A stretch of 64,000 nt of DNA from Aliiroseovarius subalbicans (GTDB lineage Bacteria > Pseudomonadota > Alphaproteobacteria > Rhodobacterales > Rhodobacteraceae). Positions within the stretch are counted from its first letter, which is position 1; each line of letters starts with the position of its first letter. Where the stretch lies: assembly GCF_022678625.1 (NCBI RefSeq), contig NZ_JALBYQ010000004.1, forward strand, positions 62,001-126,000, given 5' to 3'. Positions 40,992-49,971 of this stretch are shown here, piece by piece. Under the pieces are notes generated by a model. That model did not search any database and had not been told where the DNA came from. It saw only the letters and a program-made list of their open reading frames with translations. Made by a program: the position numbers and the translations under genes.

Positions 40992-43072
40992 TCCGATGCT
41001 GGCGGCTGGATTGTGCCCGTCAAACGCTGGTTCTGGGCAGTCACCGCGACCACATGGCCGAGGTGCTCTATTGGGGCGCGCGCCTGCCCGATACCGAAGA
41101 CCTTGAGGCGTTGTTTCACGCGCATGCGCTGGATGTCACCGGCGGCATGCTGGATGAAAACCCCGAGCTGTCGATCTGCCCGGAGGCAACCCGAAGCTTT
41201 CCGGGTCAGCCCGGCCTGATCCTGCGGGCGCTGGATGGCACGCCGATGCTGCCGAAATTCTGTTTCCTTGATGCCGAAGAGGCGCCCGGCCAGCTGACGT
41301 TGCGGTTTCGGGATCTGAACGAACACCTGACCTACACCGCGCATTTCGCAATCGACCCGGACACGCATATTCTGACCGCGCGCGCGGGTTTGGCGGCCAC
41401 GTCGCCTGTGCATTTGCACTGGCTGGCCGCCCCGGTCCTGCCGGCGCCGCAATTGTCCGATGACATGCATGATTTCGCCGGACGCTGGTGTGGTGAATTC
41501 CAGATGAACACAACGCCCTGGTCGGCGGGCATCCGGTATCGCGAAAACCGCACCGGGCGCACCGGGCATGAACATTTCCCCGGCCTGATCGTGCCCCTGC
41601 GCGGCACGACGAACACCCAAGGCCAGTGCTATGCCTTCCACTATGGCTGGTCGGGCGGGCACCGGATGGTCGCCGAAGAACTGCCCGATGGTCGTCGTCA
41701 GGTGCAGTTCGGCCACGCCGCGCGCACCCAGCTGGCGCCGGATACGCATTTTGAAACCGCGCCGCTGTATGCGACCTTTGCCAACCACGGCATGAATGGC
41801 TGCGCCGTGGCATTCCAACGCCACCTGCGCGACCGCATCGTCACCTGGCCCGACGCCAAACGCCCGCGGCCGGTGCACTACAATTGCTGGGAGGCAGTGT
41901 ATTTCGATCACGACCTGCCGGTTCTGAAAGACATCGCCGACCGCGCCGCCGCGCTGGGTGCGGAACGGTTCGTGTTGGATGACGGCTGGTTTGGCAACCG
42001 CGATGACGACACCCGCGCCCTGTCGGATTGGGAGGTTGATCCGCGCAAATACCCTGACGGGCTGGACCCGTTGATCGATCATGTGCACAGCCTGGGCCTG
42101 TCCTTCGGGATCTGGTTCGAGCCCGAGATGATCAACCCGGATTCGAACATCTTCCGCGCCCATCCCAATTGGGCGCTGGGCGGTGAAGATCAGATCATGG
42201 GGCGCCAGCAGATGGCGCTGAACATGGCACTTCCAGAGGTGCGCGATTATCTGTTTGATCGCATGGCGGAAGTGCTGGGCGGGCACAAGATCGACTATGT
42301 CAAATGGGACCACAACCGCGTGTTGCCCGCGCCTGACGCGGCGCAGACCCTTGGGTCTTATGCGTTGATCGACCGGCTGCGACAGGCGTTTCCGCGCGTT
42401 GAGATCGAAAGCTGTGCCTCGGGCGGGGGGCGGATCGATGCGGGCATTCTAAGCCGCACGCAGCGCGTTTGGCTGTCGGATTCGAATGACGCGATCGAGC
42501 GGCTGGCGATCCAGCACAACGCGGCGCTGTTCCTGCCCGCCGCGATCACCGGAAGCCATGTTGGCCCGCGCCTGTGCCACACGTCGGGCCGCACGTTGGA
42601 CATCCGGTTGCGCGCCTGGGTCGCGGCGCAGCGGCACATGGGGTTCGAAATGGACCCCCGCGAATTGACCGAGGACGAGGCGGAGGTCCTGACCCGGGTC
42701 ACGACCTGGTGGAAAGCCAACCGAGACTGGATGATGGCGGCGGACATTCTGCGGCTGGATGCGGCGGATTCTTCCGTGACGGCCGAACAGCATCGCGCCC
42801 GCGACGGCGGCCGTTTCGTCGCCTTTGTCGGGAAGGCGCGGACCTCGGACCAGATCGCCCCACGCCCCCTGCGCCTGGCGCGTCTGGACGCTGACGCAAT
42901 GTATCGGGTCGCGTTGATAAACCGCGATGACGCCCACCATTTGTCGCGTGGCAATCCCGCACTGAAACAAGGCCCGATTGAATTGTCCGGCGCCTATCTG
43001 ATGAACCACGGTCTTACGCTTCCCTGGAGCTTTCCCGAGACGATGTGGGTGGTAGAAGGAACACGGATATGA
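40988..43072 (+). CDS. Alpha-galactosidase, GH36
   Basis: A 694-residue cytoplasmic glycosidase (no signal peptide) that releases galactose from alpha-galactosides. An N-terminal beta-sandwich (~1-280) precedes the (beta/alpha)8 barrel with VLDDGWFGNRDDDTRALSDW, FGIWFEPEMINPDS, nucleophile Asp441 (DYVKWDHNR) and acid/base Asp498 (WLSDSNDAIERL); SCASGGGRIDAG lies between them. Length matches GH36 (~700-730). ATG 40988 overlaps the permease stop (ATGA). Intracellular location means that intact galactosides are imported first. Confidence 0.93.
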   Translation: MIRCWRLDCARQTLVLGSHRDHMAEVLYWGARLPDTEDLEALFHAHALDVTGGMLDENPELSICPEATRSFPGQPGLILRALDGTPMLPKFCFLDAEEAPGQLTLRFRDLNEHLTYTAHFAIDPDTHILTARAGLAATSPVHLHWLAAPVLPAPQLSDDMHDFAGRWCGEFQMNTTPWSAGIRYRENRTGRTGHEHFPGLIVPLRGTTNTQGQCYAFHYGWSGGHRMVAEELPDGRRQVQFGHAARTQLAPDTHFETAPLYATFANHGMNGCAVAFQRHLRDRIVTWPDAKRPRPVHYNCWEAVYFDHDLPVLKDIADRAAALGAERFVLDDGWFGNRDDDTRALSDWEVDPRKYPDGLDPLIDHVHSLGLSFGIWFEPEMINPDSNIFRAHPNWALGGEDQIMGRQQMALNMALPEVRDYLFDRMAEVLGGHKIDYVKWDHNRVLPAPDAAQTLGSYALIDRLRQAFPRVEIESCASGGGRIDAGILSRTQRVWLSDSNDAIERLAIQHNAALFLPAAITGSHVGPRLCHTSGRTLDIRLRAWVAAQRHMGFEMDPRELTEDEAEVLTRVTTWWKANRDWMMAADILRLDAADSSVTAEQHRARDGGRFVAFVGKARTSDQIAPRPLRLARLDADAMYRVALINRDDAHHLSRGNPALKQGPIELSGAYLMNHGLTLPWSFPETMWVVEGTRI

Positions 43073-44778
43073 GCAAGGAACGCCGCAACCGGGCCTGGTA
43101 TGGCAAGCTTGACCGTGATGGGTTCATTCACCGCTCCTGGATGAAAAACCAGGGCTTTCCCGATCATGCCTTTGATGGGCGCCCGGTGATTGGCATCTGC
43201 AACACCTGGTCGGAACTGACGCCGTGCAATTCCGGTCTGCGCGATCTGGCTGAAGGCGTGAAGCGCGGCGTGTGGGAAGCTGGCGGATTTCCGGTGGAAT
43301 TCCCGGTCATGTCGCTGGGTGAAACCCAGATGAAGCCGACAGCGATGCTGTTTCGCAACCTGTTGGCGATGGACGTAGAGGAAAGCATTCGCGCCTATGG
43401 CATCGACGGTGTTGTGCTGCTGGGCGGCTGTGACAAGACCACGCCGGGGCAGCTGATGGGGGCCGCCAGCGTCGACTTGCCGACCATCGTCGTCAGCTCG
43501 GGCCCGATGCTGAACGGCAAATGGCAGGGCAAGGATATCGGTTCAGGCACGGATGTGTGGAAATTCTCGGAAGCCGTGCGCGCGGGGGAAATGACGTTGC
43601 AGGATTTCATGGCAGCGGAAAGCGGCATGAGCCGGTCCAAGGGCGTGTGCATGACGATGGGCACGGCGTCCACCATGGCCTCGATCGTCGAGGCGATGGG
43701 GATGAGCCTGCCCACAAACGCAGCCCTTCCCGCGGTGGACAGTCGCCGCATGGCACTGGCCCACATGACCGGCAAACGTGCGGTCGAGATGGTTGAGGAA
43801 GAGCTGAAGTTCTCGGACGTGGTCACGCGCGAAAGCTTTGAAAACGCGATCCTTGCCAATGCGGCGGTTGGCGGGTCGACAAATGCGGTTGTGCACCTGC
43901 TGGCGATTGCCGGACGGGTCGGTGTGGACCTGACGCTCGATGATTTCGAATTGGGGTCCGATGTGCCCCTGCTGGTCAATTGCATGCCCTCGGGCAAATA
44001 CCTGATGGAGGATTTCTGTTACGCGGGCGGCATGCCTGTGGTGATGCAGGAACTGGGCCCGCAACTGCGCAAGGCCAACACGGTGCTGAACCGGGATATC
44101 TCTTTCTATTCCGACGGGGCCGAGTGCTGGAACGACGACGTCATCCGCACTGTGGCAAACCCGTTGAAGCCAGCCGCCGGCCTGCGGGTCCTGCGCGGCA
44201 ACCTGGCCCCCAACGGGGCAATCGTGAAGCCTTCGGCGGCCACGGATGCGTTGTTGGAGCACGAGGCCGAGGCGTTCGTTTTCGAAAACATCGAGGACAT
44301 GAAAGCCAACATCGACCGCGAAGACCTGCCGGTGACCAAAGACACGATCCTGGTGCTGAAAGGCTGCGGCCCCAAGGGGTACCCGGGCATGCCCGAGGTT
44401 GGCAACATGCCGATCCCGGCGAAGCTTGTGAAGGACGGCGTGCGCGATATGGTGCGTGTGTCCGACGCTCGCATGTCGGGCACTGCCTTTGGCACTGTGG
44501 TGCTGCATGTCTCGCCCGAGGCCAACGCGGGCGGCACCTTGGCGCTTGTGAAGACTGGCGACCGCATCCGCCTGTCTGCCAGCGAAGGCGTGTTGGAGCT
44601 TATGGTGTCGGATGCGGTCCTGGCCGAACGCCGCGCGGCGTGGCAACCGGACGCGCCGCATTACACCCGCGGCTATGCCAAGATGTATGTCGATACGGTC
44701 CTGCAAGCCGATCGGGGCGCGGACCTGGATTTTCTGGTGGGCAAGGATACCCGCCCTGTGACGAGAGAGAGCCACTGA
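43069..44778 (+). CDS. IlvD/Edd-family sugar-acid dehydratase (D-galactonate/L-arabinonate type)
   Basis: A 569-residue Fe-S dehydratase. It closely follows the L-arabinonate dehydratase subgroup, which also acts on D-galactonate: GICNTWSELTPCNSGL, LLGGCDKTTPG and KGVCMTMGTASTM carry the three cluster-ligand cysteines, and the C terminus has GADLDFLVGK before a final Ser-His. In this pathway it dehydrates D-galactonate to 2-keto-3-deoxygalactonate. ATG 43069 overlaps the preceding stop, and GAAGGA is upstream. True DgoD enzymes are enolase-family, so this is a functional substitute. Confidence 0.87.
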   Translation: MSKERRNRAWYGKLDRDGFIHRSWMKNQGFPDHAFDGRPVIGICNTWSELTPCNSGLRDLAEGVKRGVWEAGGFPVEFPVMSLGETQMKPTAMLFRNLLAMDVEESIRAYGIDGVVLLGGCDKTTPGQLMGAASVDLPTIVVSSGPMLNGKWQGKDIGSGTDVWKFSEAVRAGEMTLQDFMAAESGMSRSKGVCMTMGTASTMASIVEAMGMSLPTNAALPAVDSRRMALAHMTGKRAVEMVEEELKFSDVVTRESFENAILANAAVGGSTNAVVHLLAIAGRVGVDLTLDDFELGSDVPLLVNCMPSGKYLMEDFCYAGGMPVVMQELGPQLRKANTVLNRDISFYSDGAECWNDDVIRTVANPLKPAAGLRVLRGNLAPNGAIVKPSAATDALLEHEAEAFVFENIEDMKANIDREDLPVTKDTILVLKGCGPKGYPGMPEVGNMPIPAKLVKDGVRDMVRVSDARMSGTAFGTVVLHVSPEANAGGTLALVKTGDRIRLSASEGVLELMVSDAVLAERRAAWQPDAPHYTRGYAKMYVDTVLQADRGADLDFLVGKDTRPVTRESH

Positions 44779-45545
44779 TGACCATAGCCACGTTTCACGA
44801 CCTCAAAGGTGCATCCGTTTTCATCACCGGAGGCGGTTCGGGCATTGGCGCCTCGCTGACGGACGGGTTCCTTGAGCAGGGCGCGCAGGTCGCCTTCGTC
44901 CAGCGCTCGGACGCCTCCGAGTTCTGTGACGAGATGGAGGCGAAACACGGCACCCGCCCCCTGTTCATCCCGTGTGACATCACGGATGTCGAAGCGCTTC
45001 AGGGCGCGGTCACGCAAGCGGCCCAGGCGCACGGGCCGGTGACCGTCCTGGTGAACAACGCTGCCAATGACAAACGCCATACGACCGAAGAAGTGACCGA
45101 GGAATTCTGGGACTGGTCCCAGGCGATCAACCTCAAAGCCTATTTTTTCGCCTGCCAGGCCGTGATTGACGGGATGCGCAAGGCCGGTGGTGGGGCGATC
45201 GTCAATTTCTCGTCGGTCAGTTACATGATGGGGAACGTGGGGTATCCGTCCTATACCACCGCCAATGCGGGCATCAACGGCATGTCGCGGTCACTGGCGC
45301 GTGAATTCGGGCCGGACAGGATCCGGGTAAATGCGCTTGCCCCGGGGTGGGTGATGACGGACAAGCAGCGCGATCTTTGGGTCACGCCCGAAGGCCTGGC
45401 CGCCCATATCGACCGCCAATGCCTCAAGGATGAACTGGTGCCGCGCGATATCGTGGATGCGGTGCTGTTTCTTTCCTCCAACGCGTCGCGCATGATGACC
45501 GGCCAGATGATGGCGGTAGATGGCGGCGTGGTCATGACGGGGTAG
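44778..45545 (+). CDS. SDR-family dehydrogenase, probable D-galactose 1-dehydrogenase
   Basis: A 255-residue short-chain dehydrogenase. Cofactor motif TGGGSGIGASL is near residues 17-24, NNAAND, catalytic Ser in NFSSVSYMMG and the Tyr-x3-Asn variant YTTANAG follow; the usual catalytic Lys is replaced by Asn in what I read, which deserves a check. It ends MAVDGG as usual. The operon lacks any other galactose-oxidising enzyme, so oxidation of galactose to galactonolactone is the best guess; a 2-keto-3-deoxy acid dehydrogenase is an alternative. ATG 44778 overlaps the dehydratase stop. Confidence 0.75.
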   Translation: MTIATFHDLKGASVFITGGGSGIGASLTDGFLEQGAQVAFVQRSDASEFCDEMEAKHGTRPLFIPCDITDVEALQGAVTQAAQAHGPVTVLVNNAANDKRHTTEEVTEEFWDWSQAINLKAYFFACQAVIDGMRKAGGGAIVNFSSVSYMMGNVGYPSYTTANAGINGMSRSLAREFGPDRIRVNALAPGWVMTDKQRDLWVTPEGLAAHIDRQCLKDELVPRDIVDAVLFLSSNASRMMTGQMMAVDGGVVMTG

Positions 45546-45550
45546 GGCGC

Positions 45551-46435
45551 ATGGATTGGGTCGCTGTAGATTGGGGCACGACACATCTTCGCGCGTGGCT
45601 GATGGGGGGCGATGCCCCGGTGCTTCGGACCTCGGACAAGGGAATGGGTGCCCTGACGCCTGATGGGTTCGAACCCGCCCTGCTGGCGTTGGTCGGCGAT
45701 GATCTGACCGGCCCGACACCTGTCATCGCTTGCGGCATGGTCGGCGCACGCCAGGGCTGGGTTGAAGCAGCCTATGCCAAGGTGCCCTGCACCCCTCCGG
45801 GCATCGCACAGGCCATCCGCGTGCCCACCCAAGATGCGCGCCTAAAGATGCATATCCTGCCCGGGGTCAGCCAGGACAACCCGGCAGACGTGATGCGGGG
45901 CGAAGAAACCCAGATCGCCGGGTTCCTGGCCAGCAATCCTGATTTCGCAGGCGTGCTGTGTTTGCCAGGCACGCATACGAAATGGGTGCAAATTTCGGCG
46001 GGCGAAATCGTCAGCTTTCAGACCGTGATGACGGGTGAGCTGTTTGCGCTGTTGTCTACGCAGTCGGTCCTGCGCCATTCGATCGGTGACGGCTGGGACG
46101 ATGCGGCGTTCGATGCGGCGGTGTCAGACGGGGTGTCGCGGCCACAGGCGATTGCTGCGAAACTGTTCAGCCTGCGCGCCGAAAGCCTGTTGCACGATCA
46201 ATCACCTAACGTGGCACGGGCGCGCCTGTCCGGGCTGCTTGTCGGGATCGAACTTGCGGCGACGAAGCCCTATTGGCTGGGCCAGCAGGTCGCGTTGATC
46301 GGCGCGCCCGGGCTGTGCGCACCATACGCTGCCGCATTGTCGGCGCAGGGGTTGAGCGCAACGCTCCATTCCGGCGACGATATGACCCTTGCGGGTCTGA
46401 TTTCCGCTTTTGAAACCCTGAAGGAAATCCCATGA
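45551..46435 (+). CDS. dgoK: 2-Dehydro-3-deoxygalactonokinase
   Basis: A 294-residue kinase of the DgoK family, phosphorylating 2-keto-3-deoxygalactonate at C6. The ASKHA-type phosphate motif is at the N terminus (VAVDWGTTHLRAWLM), with PGVSQDNPADVMRGEETQIAG and LPGTHTKWV in the middle, both DgoK features. It starts six bases after the SDR gene and overlaps dgoA by four bases. Confidence 0.93.
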   Translation: MDWVAVDWGTTHLRAWLMGGDAPVLRTSDKGMGALTPDGFEPALLALVGDDLTGPTPVIACGMVGARQGWVEAAYAKVPCTPPGIAQAIRVPTQDARLKMHILPGVSQDNPADVMRGEETQIAGFLASNPDFAGVLCLPGTHTKWVQISAGEIVSFQTVMTGELFALLSTQSVLRHSIGDGWDDAAFDAAVSDGVSRPQAIAAKLFSLRAESLLHDQSPNVARARLSGLLVGIELAATKPYWLGQQVALIGAPGLCAPYAAALSAQGLSATLHSGDDMTLAGLISAFETLKEIP

Positions 46436-47037
46436 GCCGAGCCATCATCGCCATTCTGCGCGGGATCACACCTGAGGAGGTCACCGCCGTCGGCGCGGCC
46501 CTGGTTGAGGCCGGGATCGACCGAATCGAAGTGCCGCTGAACTCACCCGACCCGGTCGAGAGCATCCGACGCCTGGTGGTCGCCTTCGGGGACAGGGCGC
46601 TGATCGGGGCGGGCACCGTGTTGACCGTGCAGGATGTCGCGGATGTGGCTGGGGTCGGCGGCAAGCTGATCGTCTCTCCCGACTGCAATCCCGAAGTCAT
46701 CGAGGCTGCCAAGGCGACGGGGCTTCAGAGCTTTCCTGGCGTCATGACGCCCACCGAATGTTTCACGGCGCTACGCCACGGTGCCGACGGGCTCAAATTC
46801 TTTCCGGCCAGCCAGATCGGTCCCGGCGGGTTGAGGGCAATCCGCGCCGTATTGCCGTCTGACACGGCGACCTTTGCCGTGGGCGGGGCCGGGGCGGACA
46901 ATTTCGCGGATTGGTTCGATGCCGGGGCGACCGGTTTCGGCATTGGCACGGCGATCTACCGACCGGGCGACACTGCGGCAGACACCGCGCGCAAGGCCGC
47001 GACAATCGTTGCTGCCTATGACAAGGCCGCCCGATGA
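46432..47037 (+). CDS. dgoA: 2-Dehydro-3-deoxy-6-phosphogalactonate aldolase
   Basis: A 201-residue class I aldolase of the KDPG/KDPGal group, splitting KDPGal to pyruvate and glyceraldehyde-3-phosphate. AILRGITPEE, RIEVPLNSP, GAGTVLT, SPDCNPEVI, FPGVMTPTE and the Schiff-base Lys in GLKFFPASQIG are present. The DgoA-like IEVPLNSP form favours the galactonate over the gluconate enzyme. It overlaps both neighbours by four bases. Confidence 0.93.
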   Translation: MSRAIIAILRGITPEEVTAVGAALVEAGIDRIEVPLNSPDPVESIRRLVVAFGDRALIGAGTVLTVQDVADVAGVGGKLIVSPDCNPEVIEAAKATGLQSFPGVMTPTECFTALRHGADGLKFFPASQIGPGGLRAIRAVLPSDTATFAVGGAGADNFADWFDAGATGFGIGTAIYRPGDTAADTARKAATIVAAYDKAAR

Positions 47038-47849
47038 GCATCTTTGATGACCGCATTTGTGCATTGGGCGAAGGCCCGTTGTGGCACCCCGAGCGCAAGC
47101 AATTGTTCTGGTTCGATATTCTGGGGATGCGGTTGTTGACCCGTGACGCGACCGGTCCGAAGGAATGGGCCTTTGACGAACATGTTTCGGCGGCGGGCTG
47201 GGTTGATCACGACACGCTGCTGATCGCCTCGGAAACCGGGCTTGGCCTGTTCGATCTGACGTCTGGTGAAAGCGAATGGGTGGCTGGGATCGAAGTCGAC
47301 GACCCGACCACCCGCTCCAACGACGGCCGCGCCGATCCCTTTGGCGGTTTCTGGATCGGCACGATGGGCAAGAACGCCGAACCAGGCGCTGGGGCGATCT
47401 ATCGGTTCCACCGGGGCCAGGTCGAGACCTTGTTCCACGACATCACCATTTCAAACGCGATCAGCTTCGCCCCGGACGGGCAGGTGGCGTATTTCACAGA
47501 CACCGTGACAGGCCGGATCATGCGCCAACCGCTGGACGGCGATGGCTGGCCAGACGGCAAGGCCGAGACCTTCGTCACGCTTGAGGGGCCGGACGGGGCC
47601 GTGGTCGATGCCGACGGCTGCCTGTGGGTGGCCCAATGGGGGGCGTCGCAGGTGGCGCGCTACAGCCCGCAGGGGGCCTTGCTGTCGACGGTCACATTTC
47701 CGGCCAGTCAGATCAGCTGTCCCGCCTTCGCAGGCACCACGCTGTACGCAACCTCGGCGGCGGTGGGCGTGAGCGAAGAACACGGCGGCAAGACCTTTTC
47801 CGTCGATGTGGCCATTCAGGGCCAGAAAGAACATCGGGTGCTTTTGTGA
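47034..47849 (+). CDS. SMP-30/gluconolactonase-family lactonase (probable galactonolactonase)
   Basis: A 271-residue beta-propeller lactonase. ALGEGPLWHPERKQLFWFDI holds the first metal-ligand Glu; RSNDGRADPFGGFWIGTMG holds the Asn-Asp region; NAISFAPDG and VVDADGCLWVAQWG follow. It would hydrolyse galactono-lactone to galactonate, the step between the SDR and the dehydratase. Start overlaps dgoA, and the stop overlaps the GTG of the beta-galactosidase gene. Confidence 0.88.
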   Translation: MSIFDDRICALGEGPLWHPERKQLFWFDILGMRLLTRDATGPKEWAFDEHVSAAGWVDHDTLLIASETGLGLFDLTSGESEWVAGIEVDDPTTRSNDGRADPFGGFWIGTMGKNAEPGAGAIYRFHRGQVETLFHDITISNAISFAPDGQVAYFTDTVTGRIMRQPLDGDGWPDGKAETFVTLEGPDGAVVDADGCLWVAQWGASQVARYSPQGALLSTVTFPASQISCPAFAGTTLYATSAAVGVSEEHGGKTFSVDVAIQGQKEHRVLL

Positions 47850-49756
47850 CGCTGAAACGCACGCTTGGCTGCTGTTACTACCCCGAACACTGGCCGCGCG
47901 CCGTCTGGGAAGACGACGCGCGCCGGATGGCCGACGCAGGATTGACCTGGGTCAGGATCGGTGAGTTTGCCTGGTCGCGGTTGGAGCGCGAGCCAGGCAC
48001 TTTCACGTTCGATTGGCTGGACGAGGCGTTCGAAGTCCTGGGCAAGGCCGGGTTGAAGGTTGTGTTGGGCACCCCCACTGCCACGCCGCCCCGCTGGATG
48101 CTGGACCGTCACCCCGACATGCTGGCCGTGGATGCAGCCGGGCAGCCGCGAAAGTTCGGGTCGCGGCGGCATTATTGCTTCAGTCACGAAGGCTACCGCG
48201 CCGAGGCTGCGCGCATCACCCGCGCGCTGGCCGAAAGATATGGCCGCAACTCGCATCTGGGCGCCTGGCAGACCGACAACGAATATGGGTGCCACGATAC
48301 GATCCTCAGTTATTCCGACGCGGCACGCCGGGCGTTTCAAGACTGGCTTTCTCAGCGGTATCAAAGTGTTGATGCGCTGAACCGGGCCTGGGGCAATGTG
48401 TTTTGGTCGATGGAGTATGACAGGTTCGATCAGGTCGACCTGCCCAACCTGACCGTGACCGAACCCAACCCGTCGCACAGCCTGGATTTCCGTCGTTTCA
48501 GTTCGGACCAGGTGAAGGTGTTCAACCGGACCCAGGTCGATATCATCCGCGCGCATTCCGCCGCGCCGATTTCGCACAATTACATGGGCCGGATCACCGA
48601 TTTCGATCATTTCGACCTTGGGGCGGATATGGAAATTGCGACCTGGGACAGCTATCCCCTTGGCTTTCTTGAGGACCGTGTTCCGGCGGATATCGCGCAC
48701 AAACGCGCCTTTGCGCGACAAGGCGACCCGGACTTTCAGGCGTTTCACCACGACTTGTATCGCGCCGTTGGGCGCGGGCGGTGGTGGGTGATGGAACAGC
48801 AACCCGGCCCGGTGAACTGGGCGCCTTACAATCCCGCCCCTTTGCCCGGCATGGTCCGACTTTGGAGTTGGGAGGCCTTTGCCCACGGCGCCGAAGCGGT
48901 CTGCTATTTCCGGTGGCGGCAAGCGCCGATGGCGCAGGAGATGATGCATGCAGGCCTGTTGCGGCCAGATGGCGTGGATGCTCCGGGCATGATCGAGGCG
49001 CAGCAGGTGGGCCAAGAGCTGGCCGAGGCGCCAGATGTTGCCCCGGTGCAGGCGCCGGTCGGGCTGATCTTCGACTATGCGGCCGAGTGGGCCTGGGCCG
49101 TGCAACCCCATGCGGCGGGGGCGAGCTATTTCCAAATGGTGTTCGAAACCTATCAGGCGCTGCGCAAGCTGGGCCTGTCGGTGGACATCCTGCCGCCCGA
49201 AACCCGCGCATTTGACGGCTACAAGCTGGTGCTGGCGCCGGGGCTGATGCAGATGCCCGACGATTTGAAACAGGCGCTGAGTGCCGCGCAAGCGCAGGTC
49301 GTGCTTGGTCCGCGCGCCGGGGCCCGCACGCGCGACATGCAAATGCCGGTTCCGCTGGCCCCAGCCTTTCCCGGTCTTGATGTCAGGGTCAGCCGGGTGG
49401 AAAGCCTGCGCCCGGACATGCCGATGCCGCTTGAGGGTGGTGGTGCGGTCACGACGTATCGCGAAGAACTGGAAGGCACCGCCGAGGCAATCCTGCGTCT
49501 GGACGATGGCAGGCCGGTCGCGATGCGCGCGGGGCGCGTGACCTATCTGGGGGGCTGGCTGGACAGCGTTGGCATCGTGCGGCTGTTGCGCCCGCTGTGT
49601 GATGCTGCTGGGGTCGAAACCCTGGACCTGCCCGAGGGCGTGCGCCTTCGCGACACGGGCGCGGAACGGTTCTGGTTCAATCACACAGATGCGCGTGTGA
49701 CCGTTGAAGGCCATGACCTGCCCGCCGCCGGGGTTTTGCGTCAGCCGCTGATCTGA
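47846..49756 (+). CDS. Beta-galactosidase, GH42
   Basis: A 636-residue cytoplasmic GH42 enzyme. GCCYYPEHWPRAVWEDDARR and VRIGEFAWSRLEREPG at the N terminus, acid/base Glu in QTDNEYGCHD and nucleophile Glu in WWVMEQQPGPVNW identify the family; the trimerisation and C-terminal beta domains follow. GTG 47846 overlaps the lactonase stop (GTGA). Having both alpha- and beta-galactosidases in one operon suggests that several galactosides, or both anomers of one galactoside, are used. Confidence 0.93.
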   Translation: MTLKRTLGCCYYPEHWPRAVWEDDARRMADAGLTWVRIGEFAWSRLEREPGTFTFDWLDEAFEVLGKAGLKVVLGTPTATPPRWMLDRHPDMLAVDAAGQPRKFGSRRHYCFSHEGYRAEAARITRALAERYGRNSHLGAWQTDNEYGCHDTILSYSDAARRAFQDWLSQRYQSVDALNRAWGNVFWSMEYDRFDQVDLPNLTVTEPNPSHSLDFRRFSSDQVKVFNRTQVDIIRAHSAAPISHNYMGRITDFDHFDLGADMEIATWDSYPLGFLEDRVPADIAHKRAFARQGDPDFQAFHHDLYRAVGRGRWWVMEQQPGPVNWAPYNPAPLPGMVRLWSWEAFAHGAEAVCYFRWRQAPMAQEMMHAGLLRPDGVDAPGMIEAQQVGQELAEAPDVAPVQAPVGLIFDYAAEWAWAVQPHAAGASYFQMVFETYQALRKLGLSVDILPPETRAFDGYKLVLAPGLMQMPDDLKQALSAAQAQVVLGPRAGARTRDMQMPVPLAPAFPGLDVRVSRVESLRPDMPMPLEGGGAVTTYREELEGTAEAILRLDDGRPVAMRAGRVTYLGGWLDSVGIVRLLRPLCDAAGVETLDLPEGVRLRDTGAERFWFNHTDARVTVEGHDLPAAGVLRQPLI

Positions 49757-49806
49757 CCCTGCTTCCGCCCTGTTGAAAACTCGCTCAGCCTGTGGATGAG
49801 CCTTGA

Positions 49807-49847
49807 TTTCCTGTGGACAAGTCCGATCCACAGGAAAGTTTTCCTTT
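49807..49847 (+). terminator. Probable terminator of the galactoside operon
   Basis: TTTCCTGTGGA (49807-49817) and TCCACAGGAAA (49827-49837) form a perfect 11-base stem around nine bases, followed by GTTTTCCTTT. It lies 51 bases after the GH42 stop. Confidence 0.6.
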
Positions 49848-49971
49848 ACAGCGAATCACCATTCCGGCACGATATCTGGTATAGGCATGGCGCAGAGAAC
49901 GCCGAACCTAGTACAGGCACCCAGCCCTTGTGGTCTGCTCCACGGGCGCTGGAAACCAGAGAGGGCCACAC

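Noticed and set aside
49790-49834. Cluster of DnaA-box-like TGTGGA elements after the GH42 gene
   Set aside because: Each differs from the TTATCCACA consensus, and two of them are the arms of one 11-bp inverted repeat followed by a T-rich stretch. A terminator explains them better; no dnaA, dnaN or AT-rich unwinding region is nearby.
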